In this document: one piece after another, positions 46,801 to 57,285 of the stretch | Layout of the letters: the number at the start of each line of letters is the position of its first letter | How positions within the stretch are numbered: the stretch's first letter is position 1 | NCBI GenBank assembly: GCA_031769625.1 | Contig: JAUIMM010000188.1 | Location: 8,613,001 to 8,677,000, forward strand | DNA length: 64,000 nt | Source of the DNA: Taudactylus pleione | Lineage: Eukaryota > Chordata > Amphibia > Anura > Myobatrachidae | Direction of reading: 5' to 3' | Notes under the pieces: generated by a model | What the model was told of the DNA's origin: nothing | The model's input: the letters and a program-made list of their open reading frames with translations, nothing else | Database searches by the model: none | Translations under genes and position numbers: made by a program

Positions 46801-49623
46801 AGGTAATGAGAGGGGTGTAATGGCAGGTGTGAGTTATAGTGAGGTGTAGTGGCAGATCTGTAGTCAGTGCAGTGTGTATCAGAGAGGTAATGAGTGGGGT
46901 GTAATGGCAGGTGTGAATTATAGTGAGGTGTAGGGGCAGATCTGTAGTCAGTGCAGTGATGTATCAGACAGGTAATGAGTGGGGTGTAATAGCAGGTGTG
47001 TATTATAGTGAGGTGTAGGGTCAGATCTGTAGTCAGTGCAGTGTGTATCAGACAGGTAATGAGTGCGGTGTAATGGTAGGTGTGAGTTATAGTGAGGTGT
47101 AGGTGCAGATCTGTAGTCAGTGCAGTGATGTATCAGACAGGTAATAAGTGAGGTGTAATGGCAGGTGTGAATTATAGTGAGGTGTAGGGGCAGATCTGTA
47201 GTCAGGGCAGTGATGTATCAGACAGGTAATGAGTGGGGTGTAATGGCAGGTGAGAGTTATAGTGAGGTGTGGGGGCAGATCTGTGGTCAGGGCAGGGTGT
47301 ATCAGACAGGTAATAAGTGAGGTGTAATGGCAGGTGTGAATTATAGTGAGGTGTAGGGGCAGATCTGTAGTCAGGGCAGTGATGTATCAGACAGGTAATG
47401 AGTGGGGTGTAATGGCAGGTGTGAGTTATAGTGAGGTGTGGGGGCAGATCTGTAGTCAGTGCAGTGATATATCAGACAGGTAATTAGTGCGGTGTAATGG
47501 TAGGTGTGAGTTATAGTGAGGTGTAGGGGCAGATCTGTGGTCAGGGCAGTGATGTATCAGACAGGTAATGAGTGGGGTGTAATAGCAGGTGTGAATTATA
47601 GTGAGGTGTAGGGGCAGATCTGTAGTCAGTGCAGTGTGTATCAGACAGGTAATGAGTGCGGTGTAATGGCAGGTGTGAGTTATAGTGAGATGTTGGGGCA
47701 GATCTGTAGTCAGTGCAGTGATGTATCAGACAGGTAATGAGTGGGGTGTAATGGCAGGTGTGTATTATAGTGAGGTGTAGGGGCAGATCTGTAGTCAGGG
47801 CAGTGTGTATCAGACAGGTAATGAGTGTTGTGTAATGGCAGGTGTGTATTATAGTGAGGTGTAGGGGCAGATCTGTAGTCAGGGCAGGGTGTATCAGACA
47901 GGTAATGAGTGGGGTGTAATGGCAGGTGTGAGTTATAGTGAGGTGTAGGGGAAGATCTGTAGTCAGTGCAGTGATGTATCAGACAGGTAATGATTGCGGT
48001 GTAATGGTAGGTGTGAGTTATAGTGAGGTGTAGGGGCAGATCTGTATTCAGTGCAGTGATGTATCAGATAGGTATAGAGTGCGGTGTAATGGCAGGTGTG
48101 AGTTATAGTGAGGTGTAGGGGCAGATCTGTAGTCAGTGCAGTGATGTATCAGACAGGTAATGAGTGGGGTGTAATGGCAGGTGTGTATTATAGTGAGGTG
48201 TAGGGGCAGATCTGTAGTCAGTGCAGTGTGTATCAGACAGGTAATGAGTGCGGTGTAATGGTAGGTGTGAGTTATAGTGAGGTGTAGGGGCAGATCTGTA
48301 GTCAGGGCAGTGATGTATCAGACAGGTAATGAGTGCGGTGTAATGGCAGGTGTGAGTTATAGTGAGTTGTAGGGGCAGATCTGTAGTCAGTGCAGTGTGT
48401 GTCAGACAGGTAATGAGTGCGTTGTAATGGCAGGTGTGAGTTATAGAGAGATGTAGGGGCAGATCTGTAGTCAGTGTAGTGATGTATCAGACAGGTAATG
48501 AGTGCGGTGTAATGGCAGGTGTGAGTTATAGTGAGGTGTAGGAGCAGATCTGTAGTCAGGGCAGGGTGTATCAGACAGGTAATGAGTGGGGTGTAATGGC
48601 AGGTGTGAGTTATAGTGAGGTGTAGGGGCAGATCTGTAGTCAGGGCAGTGATGTATCAGACAGGTAATGAGTGGGGTGTAATGGCAGGTGTGTATTATAG
48701 TGAGGTGTAGGGGCAGATCTGTAGTCAGTGCAGTGTGTATCAGACAGGTAATGAGTGCGGTGTAATGGTAGGTGTGAGTTATAGTGAGGTGTAGGGGCAG
48801 ATCTGTAGTCAGTGCAGTGATGTATCAGACAGGTAATGAGTGAGGTGTAATGGCAGGTGTGAATTACAGTGAGGTGTAGGGGCAGATCTGTAGTCAGGGC
48901 AGTGATGTATCAGACAGGTAATGAGTGGGGTGTAATGGCAGGTGTGAGTTATAGTGAGGTGTAGGGGCAGATCTGTAGTCAGTGCAGTGATGTATCAGAC
49001 AGGTAATGAGTGCGGTGTAATGGCAGGTGTGAGTTATAGTGAGGTGTAGGGGCAGATCTGTAGTCAGGGCAGTGATGTATCAGACAGGTAATGAGAGGGG
49101 TGTAATGGCAGGTATGAGTTATAGTGAGGTGTAGTGGCAGATCTGTAGTCAGTGCAGTGTGTATCAGAGAGGTAATGAGTGGGGTGTAATGGCAGGTGTG
49201 AATTATAGTGAGGTGTAGGGGCAGATCTGTAGTCAGTGCAGTGATGTATCAGACAGGTAATGAGTGCGGTGTAATGGCAGGTGTAAGTTATAGTGAGGTG
49301 TAGGGGCAGATCTGTAGTCAGTGCAGTGTGTATCAGACAGGTAATGATTGCGGTGTAATGGCAGGTGTGAATTTTAGTGAGGTGTAGGGGCAGATCTGTA
49401 GTCAGTGCAGTGTGTATCAGAGAGGTAATGAGTGGGGTGTAATGGCATGTGTGAGTTATAGTGAGGTGTAGGGGCAGATCTGAAATCAGTGCAGTGATCT
49501 ATCAGACAGGTAATGAGTGTGCTGTAATTGTAGGTGTGAGTTATAGTGAGGTGTAGGGGCAGATCAGTAGTCAGGGCAGTGATGTATCAGACAGGTAATG
49601 AGTGGGGTGTAATGGCAGGTGTG
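37826..49623 (+). repeat. Copy B of the 11,741-bp tandem duplication
   Basis: This is copy A shifted by exactly 11,741 bp; differences in B coordinates are at 42659, 42819, 47339 and 48367. The two copies overlap by 57 bp (37826-37882), less than one monomer. That is what unequal exchange at one monomer, or an assembly joining two haplotypes or reads at one monomer, would leave. Confidence 0.9.
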
Positions 49624-52600
49624 AGTTATAGTGAGGTGTAGGGGCAGATCTGTAGTCAGTGCAGTGATGTATCAGACAGGTAATGAGTGGGCTGTAATGG
49701 CAGGTGTGAGTTATAGTGAGGTGTAGGGGCAGATCAGTAGTCAGGGCAGTGATGTATCAGACAGGTAATGAGTGGGGTGTAATGGCAGGTGTGAGTTATA
49801 GTGAGGTGTAGGGGCAGATCTGTAGTCAGTGCAGTGATCTATCAGACAGGTAATGAGTGGGCTGTAATGGCAGGTGTGAGTTATAGTGAGGTGTAGGGGC
49901 AGATCTGTAGTCAGGGCAGTGTGTATCAGACAGGTAATGAGTGCGGTGTAATGGCAGGTGTGTATTATAGTGAGGTGTAGGGGCAGATCTGTAGTCAGTG
50001 CAGTGATGTATCAGACAGGTAATGAGTGGGGTGTAATGGCAGGTGTGAGTTATAGTGAGGTGTAGGAGCAGATCTGTAGTCAGTGCAGTGTGTATCAGAC
50101 AGGTAATGAGTGGGGTGTAATGGCAGGTGTGAGTTATAGTTAGGTGTTGGAGCATATCTGTAGTCAGGGCAGTGATGTATCAGACAGGTAATGAGTGGGG
50201 TGTAATGGCAGGTGTGAATTATAGTGAGGTGTAGGGGCAGATCTGTAGTCAGTGCAGTGTTGTATCAGACAGGTAATGAGTGCGGTGTAATGGCAGGTGT
50301 GAGTTATAGTGAGGTGTAGGGGCAGATCTGTAGTCATGGCAGTGATGTATCAGACAGGTAATGAGTGGGGTGTAATGGCAGGTGTGAGTTATAGTGAGGT
50401 GTAGGGGCAGATCTGTAGTCAGGGCAGTGATGTATCAGACAGGTAATGAGTGGGGTGTAATGGCAGGTGTGAGTTATAGTGAGGTGTAGGGGCAGATCTG
50501 TAGTCAGTGCAGTGATGTATCAGACAGGTAATGAGTGGGCTGTAATGGCAGGTGTGAGTTATAGTGAGGTGTAGGGGCAGATCTGTAGTCAGGGCAGTGA
50601 TGTATCAGACAGGTAATGAGTGGGGTGTAATGGCAGGTGTGAGTTATAGTGAGGTGTAGGGGCAGATCTGTAGTCAGTTCAGTGATCTATCAGACAGGTA
50701 ATGAGTGGGCTGTAATGGCAGGTGTGAGTTATAGTGAGGTGTTGGAGCAGATCTGTAGTCAGGGCAGTGATGTATCAGACAGGTAATGAGTGGGGTGTAA
50801 TGGCAGGTGTGAATTATAGTGAGGTGTAGGGGCAGATCTGTAGTCAGTGCAGTGTTGTATCAGACAGGTAATGAGTGCGGCGTAATGGCAGGTGTGAGTT
50901 ATAGTGAGGTGTAGGGGCAGATCTGTAGTCATGGCAGTGATGTATCAGACAGGTAATGAGTGGGGTGTAATGGCAGGTGTGAGTTATAGTGAGGTGTAGA
51001 GGCAGATCTGTAGTCAGTGCAGTGATGTATCAGACAGGTAATGAGTGCGGTGTAATGGCAGGTGTGAGTTATAGTGAGGTGTAGGGGCAGATCTGTAGTC
51101 AGTGCAGTGTGTATCAGACAGGTAATGAGTGGGGTGTAATGGCAGGTGTGAGTTATAGTGAGGTGTAGGAGCAGATCTGTAGTCAGGGCAGTGATGTATC
51201 AGACAGGTAATGAGTGGGGTGTAATGGCAGGTGTGAGTTATAGTGAGGTGTAGGGGCAGACCTGTAGTAAGTGCAGTGATGTATCAGACAGGTAATGAGT
51301 GCGGTGTAATGACAGGTGTGTGTTATAGTGAGGTGTAGGGGCAGATCTGTAGTCAGTGCAGTGTGTATCAGACAGGTAATGAGTGGGGTGTAATGGCAGG
51401 TGTGAGTTATAGTGAGGTGTAGGGGCAGATCTGTAGTCAGGGCAGTGATGTATCAGACAGGTAATGAGTGGGGTGTAATGGCAGGTGTGAAAAATAGTGA
51501 GGTGTAGGGGCAGATTTGTAGTCAGTGCAGTGTTGTATCAGACAGGTAATGAGTGCAGTGTAATGGCAGGTGTGAGTTATAGTGAGGTGTAGGGGCAGAT
51601 CTGTAGTCAGTGCAGTGATGTATCAGACAGGTGAGTGCGGTGTAATGGCAGGTGTGAGTTATAGTGAGGTGTAGGGGCAGATCTGTAGTCAGTGCAGTGA
51701 TATATCAGATAGGTAAGGAGTGCGGTGTACTGGCAGGTGTGTATTATAGTGAGGTGTAGGGGCAGATCTGTAGTCAGTGTAGTGATGTATCAGACAGGTA
51801 ATGAGTGTGGTGTAATGGTAGGTGTGAGTTATAGTGATGTGTAGGGGAAGATCTGTAGTCAGTGTAGTGATGTGTCAGACAGGTAATGAGTGCGGTGTAA
51901 TGGCAGGTGTGAGTTATAGTGAGGTGTAGGGGCAGATCTGTAGTCAGTGCAGTGATCTATCAGGCAGGTATTGAGTGCGGTGTAATGGCAGGTGTGAGTT
52001 ATAGAGAGATGTAGGGGCAGATCTGTAGTCAGTGCAGTGTGTATCAGACAGGTAATGAGTGCAGTGTAATGGCAGGTGTGAGTTATACTGAGGTGTAGGG
52101 GCAGATCTGTAGTCAGGGCAGTGATGTATCAGACAGGTAATGAGTGGGGTGTAATGGCAGGTGTGAGTTATAGTGAGGTGTAGGGGCAGATCTGTAGTCA
52201 GTGCAGTGATGTATCAGACAGGTAATGAGTGCGGTGTAATGGCAGGTGTGAGTTATAGTGAGGTGTAGGGGCAGATCTGTAGTCAGGGCAGTGATGTATC
52301 AGACAGGTAATGAGAGGGGTGAAATGGCAGGTGTGAGTTATAGTGAGGTGTAGTGGCAGATCTGTAGTCAGTGCAGTGTGTATCAGAGAGGTAATGAGTG
52401 GGGTGTAATGGCAGGTGTGAATTATAGTGAGGTGTAGGGCAGATCTGTAGTCAGTGCAGTGATGTATCAGACAGGTAATGAGTGGGGTGTAATAGCAGGT
52501 GTGTATTATAGTGAGGTGTAGGGTCAGATCTGTAGTCAGTGCAGTGTGTATCAGACAGGTAATGAGTGCGGTGTAATGGTAGGTGTGAGTTATAGTGAGG

Positions 52601-54130
52601 TGTAGGGGCAGATCTGTAGTCAGTGCAGTGATGTATCAGACAGGTAATAAGTGAGGTGTAATGGCAGGTGTGAATTATAGTGAGGTGTAGGGGCAGATCT
52701 GTAGTCAGGGCAGTGATGTATCAGACAGGTAATGAGTGGGGTGTAATGGCAGGTGAGAGTTATAGTGAGGTGTGGGGGCAGATCTGTAGTCAGGGCAGGG
52801 TGTATCAGACAGGTAATAAGTGAGGTGTAATGGCAGGTGTGAATTATAGTGAGGTGTAGGGGCAGATCTGTAGTCAGGGCAGTGATGTATCAGACAGGTA
52901 ATGAGTGGGGTGTAATGGCAGGTGTGAGTTATAGTGAGGTGTGGGGGCAGATCTGTAGTCAGTGCAGTGATATATCAGACAGGTAATTAGTGCGGTGTAA
53001 TGGCAGGTGTGAGTTATAGTGAGGTGTAGGGGCAGATCTGTGGTCAGGGCAGTGATGTATCAGACAGGTAATGAGTGGGGTGTAATAGCAGGTGTGAATT
53101 ATAGTGAGGTGTAGGGGCAGATCTGTAGTCAGTGCAGTGTGTATCAGACAGGTAATGAGTGCGGTGTAATGGCAGGTGTGAGTTATAGTGAGATGTTGGG
53201 GCAGATCTGTAGTCAGTGCAGTGATGTATCAGACAGGTAATGAGTGGGGTGTAATGGCAGGTGTGTATTATAGTGAGGTGTAGGGGCAGATCTGTAGTCA
53301 GGGCAGTGTGTATCAGACAGGTAATGAGTGTTGTGTAATGGCAGGTGTGTATTATAGTGAGGTGTAGGGGCAGATCTCTAGTCAGGGCAGGGTGTATCAG
53401 ACAGGTAATGAGTGGGTTGTAATGGCAGGTGTGAGTTATAGTGAGGTGTAGGGGAAGATCTGTAGTCAGTGCAGTGATGTATCAGACAGGTAATGATTGC
53501 GGTGTAATGGTAGGTGTGAGTTATAGTGAGGTGTAGGGGCAGATCTGTAGTCAGTGCAGTGATGTATCAGATAGGTATAGAGTGCGGTGTAATGGCAGGT
53601 GTGAGTTATAGTGAGGTGTAGGGGCAGATCTGTAGTCAGTGCAGTGATGTATCAGACAGGTAATGAGTGGGGTGTAATGGCAGGTGTGTATTATAGTGAG
53701 GTGTAGGGGCAGATCTGTAGTCAGTGCAGTGTGTATCAGACAGGTAATGAGTGCGGTGTAATGGTAGGTGTGAGTTATAGTGAGGTGTAGGGGCAGATCT
53801 GTAGTCAGGGCAGTGATGTATCAGACAGGTAATGAGTGCGGTGTAATGGCAGGTGTGAGTTATAGTGAGGTGTAGGGGCAGATCTGTAGTCAGTGCAGTG
53901 TGTGTCAGACAGGTAATGAGTGCGTTGTAATGGCAGGTGTGAGTTATAGAGAGATGTAGGGGCAGATCTGTAGTCAGTGTAGTGATGTATCAGACAGGTA
54001 ATGAGTGCGGTGTAATGGCAGGTGTGAGTTATAGTGAGGTGTAGGAGCAGATCTGTAGTCAGGGCAGGGTGTATCAGACAGGTAATGAGTGGGGTGTAAT
54101 GGCAGGTGTGAGTTATAGTGAGGTGTAGGG
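49624..54130 (+). repeat. Third, more diverged relative of the duplicated block
   Basis: The 44.2-46.2 kb part of copy B reappears 5,419 bp downstream (markers 44407 and 49826; the GAAAAATAGTG variant at 46070 and 51489). After about 51.66 kb the shift becomes 5,504 bp, because this copy keeps one extra monomer with GTACTGGCAG, which also occurs near 13,470. Later parts follow 34.6-36.9 kb. Confidence 0.75.
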
Positions 54131-57100
54131 GCAGATCTGTAGTCAGTGCAGTGATGTATCAGACAGGTAATGAGTGGGGTGTAATGGCAGGTGTGAGTTA
54201 TAGTGAGGTGTAGGGGCAGATCTGTAGTCAGTGCAGTGATGTATCAGACAGGTAATGAGTCAGGTGTAATGGCAGGTGTGAATTACAGTGAGGTGTAGGG
54301 GCAGATCTGTAGTCAGTGCAGTGATGTGTCAGACAGGTAATGAGTGGGGTGTAATGGCAGGTGTGAATTATAGTGAGGTGTAGGGGCAGATCTGTAGTCA
54401 GTGCAGTGTGTATCAGACAGGTAATGAGTGGGGTGTAATGGCAGGTGTGAGTTATAGTGAGGTGTACGGGCAGATCTGTAGTCAGGGCAGTGATGTATCA
54501 GACAGGTAATGAGTGGGGTGTAATGGCAGGTGTGAGTTATAGTGAGGTGTAGGGGCAGATCTGTAGTCAGTGCAGTGATGTTTCAGACAGGTAATGAGTG
54601 CGGTGTAATGGCAGGTGTGTATTATAGTGAGGTGTAGGGGCAGATCTGTAGTCAGGGCAGTGATGTATCAGACAGGTAATGAGTGAGGTGTAATGGCAGG
54701 TGTGAATTATAGTGAGGTGTAGAGACAGATCTGTAGTCAGTGCAGTGTGTATCAGACAGGTAATGAGTGGGGTGTAATGGCAGGTGTGTATTATAGTGAG
54801 GTGTAGGGGCAGATCTGTAGTCAGGGCAGTGATGTATCAGACAGGTAATGAGTGGGGTGTAATGTCAGGTGTGAGTTATAGTGAGGTGTAGGGGCAGATC
54901 TGTAGTCAGTGCAGTGATGTATCAGACAGGTAATGAGTGAGGTGTAATGGCAGGTGTGAGTTATAGTGAGGTGTAGGGGCAGATCTGTAGTCAGGGCAGT
55001 GATGTATCAGACAAGTAATGAGTGGGGTGTAATGGCAGGTGTGAGTTATAGTGAGGTGTAGGGGCAGATCTGTAGTCAGTGCAGTGATGTATCAGACAGG
55101 TAATGAGTGCAGTGTAATGGCAGGTGTGAGTTATAGTGAGGTGTAGGGGCAGATCTGTAGTCAGGGCAGTGATGTATCAGACAGGTAATGAGTGGGGTGT
55201 AATGGCAGGTGTGAATTATAGTGAGGTGTAGGGGCAGATCTGTAGTCAGTGCAGTGTGTATCTGACAGGTAATGAGTGGGGTGTAATGGTAGATGTGAGT
55301 TATAGTGAGATGTAGGGGCAGATTTGTAATCAGTGCAGTGATGTATCAGACAGGTAATGAGTGGGGTGTAATGGCAGGTGTGTATTATAGTGAGGTGTAG
55401 GGGCAGATCTGTAGTTAGTGCAGTGTGTATCTGACAGGTAATGAGTGCGGTGTAATGGCAGGTGTGAGTTATATTGAGAGGTAGGGGCAGATCTGTAGTC
55501 AGTGCAGTGTGTATCAGACAGGTAATGAGTGCGGTGTAAAGGTAGGTGTGAGTTATAGTGAGGTGTAGGGGCAGATCTGTAGTCAGTGCAGTGATGTTTC
55601 AGACAGGTAATGAGTGTTGTGTAATGGCAGGTGTGTATTATAGTGAGGTGTAGGGGCAGATCTGTAGTCAGGGCAGGGTGTATCAGACAGGTAATGAGTG
55701 GGGTGTAATGGCAGGTGTGAGTTATAGTGAGGTGTAGGGGAAGATCTGTAGTCAGTGTAGTGATGTATCAGACAGGTAATGAGTGGGGTGCAATGGCAGG
55801 TGTGAATTATAGTGAGGTGTAGGGGCAGATCTGTAGTCAGTGCAGTGATGTATCAGACAGGTAATGAGTGAGGTGTAATGGCAGGTGTGAGTTATAGTGA
55901 GGTGTAGGGGCAGATCTGTAGTCAGTGCAGAGATATATCAGACAGGTAATGAGTGCAGTGTGTTGGCAGGTGTGAATTATAGTGATGTGTAAGGGCAGAT
56001 CTGTAGTCAGTGCAGTGGTGTATCAGACAGGTAATGAGTGAGGTGTAATGGCTGGTGTGAGTTATAGTGAGGTGTAGGGGCAGATCTGTAGTCAGGGCAG
56101 TGTTGTGTCAGACAGTTAATGAGTGGGGTGTAATGGCAGGTGTGAGTTATAGTGAGGTATAGGGGCAGATCTGTAGTCAGTGCAGTGATGTATCAGACAG
56201 GTAATGAGTGAGGTGTAATGGCAGGTGTGAGTTATAGTGAGGTGTAGGGGCAGATCTGTAGTCAGTGCAGAGATATATCAGACAGGTAATGAGTGCAGTG
56301 TGTTGGCAGGTGTGAATTATAGTGAGGTGTAGGGGCAGATCTGTAGTCAGTGCAGTGACGTATCAGACAGGTAATGAGTGAGGTGTAATAGCTGGTGTGA
56401 GTTATAGTGAGGTGTAGGGGCAGATCTGTAGTCAGGGCAGTGTTGTGTCAGACAGGTAATGAGTGGGGCGTAATGGCAGGTGTGAGTTATAGAGAGATGT
56501 AGGGGCAGATCTGTCGTCAGTGCAGTGATGTATCAGATAGGTAATGAGTGGGGTGTAATGGCAGGTGTGAGTTATAGTGAGGTGTAGGGGCAGATCTGTA
56601 GTCAGTGCAGTGATATATCAGACAGGTAATGGCAGGTGTGAGTTATAGTGAGGTGTAGGGGCAGATCTGTAGTCAGTGCAGTGATATATCAGACAGGTAA
56701 TGAGTGCGGTGTAATGGCAGGTGTGTATTATAGTGAGGTGTAGGGGCAGATCTGTAGTCAGTGCAGTGATGTTTCAGACAGGTAATGAGTGCGGTGTAAT
56801 GGCAGGTGTGAGTTATAGTGAGGTGTAGGGGCAGATCTGTAGTCAGTGCAGTGATATATCAGACAGGTAATGAGTGGGGTGTAATGGCAGGTGTGAGTTA
56901 TAGTGAGGTGTAGGGGCAGATCTGTAGTCAGTGCAGTGATATATCAGACAGGTAATGAGTGCGGTGTAATGGCAGGTGTGAGTTATAGTGAGGTGTAGGG
57001 GCAGATCTGTAGTCAGTGCAGTGTTATATCAGACAGGTAATGAGTGCGGTGTAATGGCAGGTGTGTATTATAGTGAGGTGTAGGGGCAGATCTGTATTCA

Positions 57101-57285
57101 GTGCAGTGATGTATCAGACAGGTAATGAGTGGGGTGTAATGGCAGGTGTGAGTTATAGTGAGGTGTAGGGGCAGATCTGTAGTCAGTGCAGTGTGTATCA
57201 GACAGGTAATGAGTGGGGTGTAATGGCAGGTGTGAGTTATTGTGAGGTGTAGGGGCAGATCTGTAGTCAGTGCATTGTTGTGTCA
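54130..57285 (+). repeat. Distal satellite segment related to 22.4-25.6 kb
   Basis: GTACGGGCAGATC occurs at about 22769 and 54464 (shift 31,695 bp). ATTGAGAGGTAGG occurs at 24961 and 55473 (shift 30,512 bp). The difference of 1,183 bp equals about 14 monomers lost or gained between the two. The last units (about 56.6-57.28 kb) are enriched in GATATATCAG variants, and one is cut short at about 56630. Confidence 0.75.

Larger units (their letters stand above)
3846..57285 (+). repeat. Giant satellite array, 84/85-bp monomer, about 630 copies
   Basis: Continuous head-to-tail copies. In order the monomer contains GTAATGAGTG, GTGTAATGGCAGGTGTGA, GTTATAGTGAGGTGTAGGGG, CAGATCTGTAGTCAGTGCAG and a variable TG(A)TGTATCAGACAG. 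Units with TGATGTATC are 85 bp; those with TGTGTATC are 84 bp. Recurrent variants include GAATTATAG and GTATTATAG for GAGTTATAG, CAGGGCAG or CATGGCAG for CAGTGCAG, and GCGG/GAGG/GGGC for GGGG. Nearly every unit has AGATCT. All monomers I scanned share one orientation. The plus-strand consensus has about 34 G and 7 C per 85 bases. No transposon interrupts the array, and the edges are slightly more divergent than the core. Minus-strand frames with a 28-residue period appear only where 84-bp units follow each other and are not genes. This could be a pericentromeric or heterochromatic satellite, or a large minisatellite; the sequence cannot decide. Confidence 0.98.

Noticed and set aside
3846..57285. 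CRISPR-like regular repeats
   Set aside because: The units are contiguous with no unique spacers, and the genome context is eukaryotic. This is a satellite.
3846..57285. Tandem nuclear-receptor or enhancer sites (AGGTGT...GGGGCA)
   Set aside because: Half-site resemblance is weak, and any short motif in a repeat recurs hundreds of times. There is no independent support.
3846..57285. Centromeric alpha-like satellite
   Set aside because: A head-to-tail array with higher-order structure is suggestive, but the monomer is half nucleosome length, I saw no CENP-B-box-like motif, and location cannot be judged from one window.
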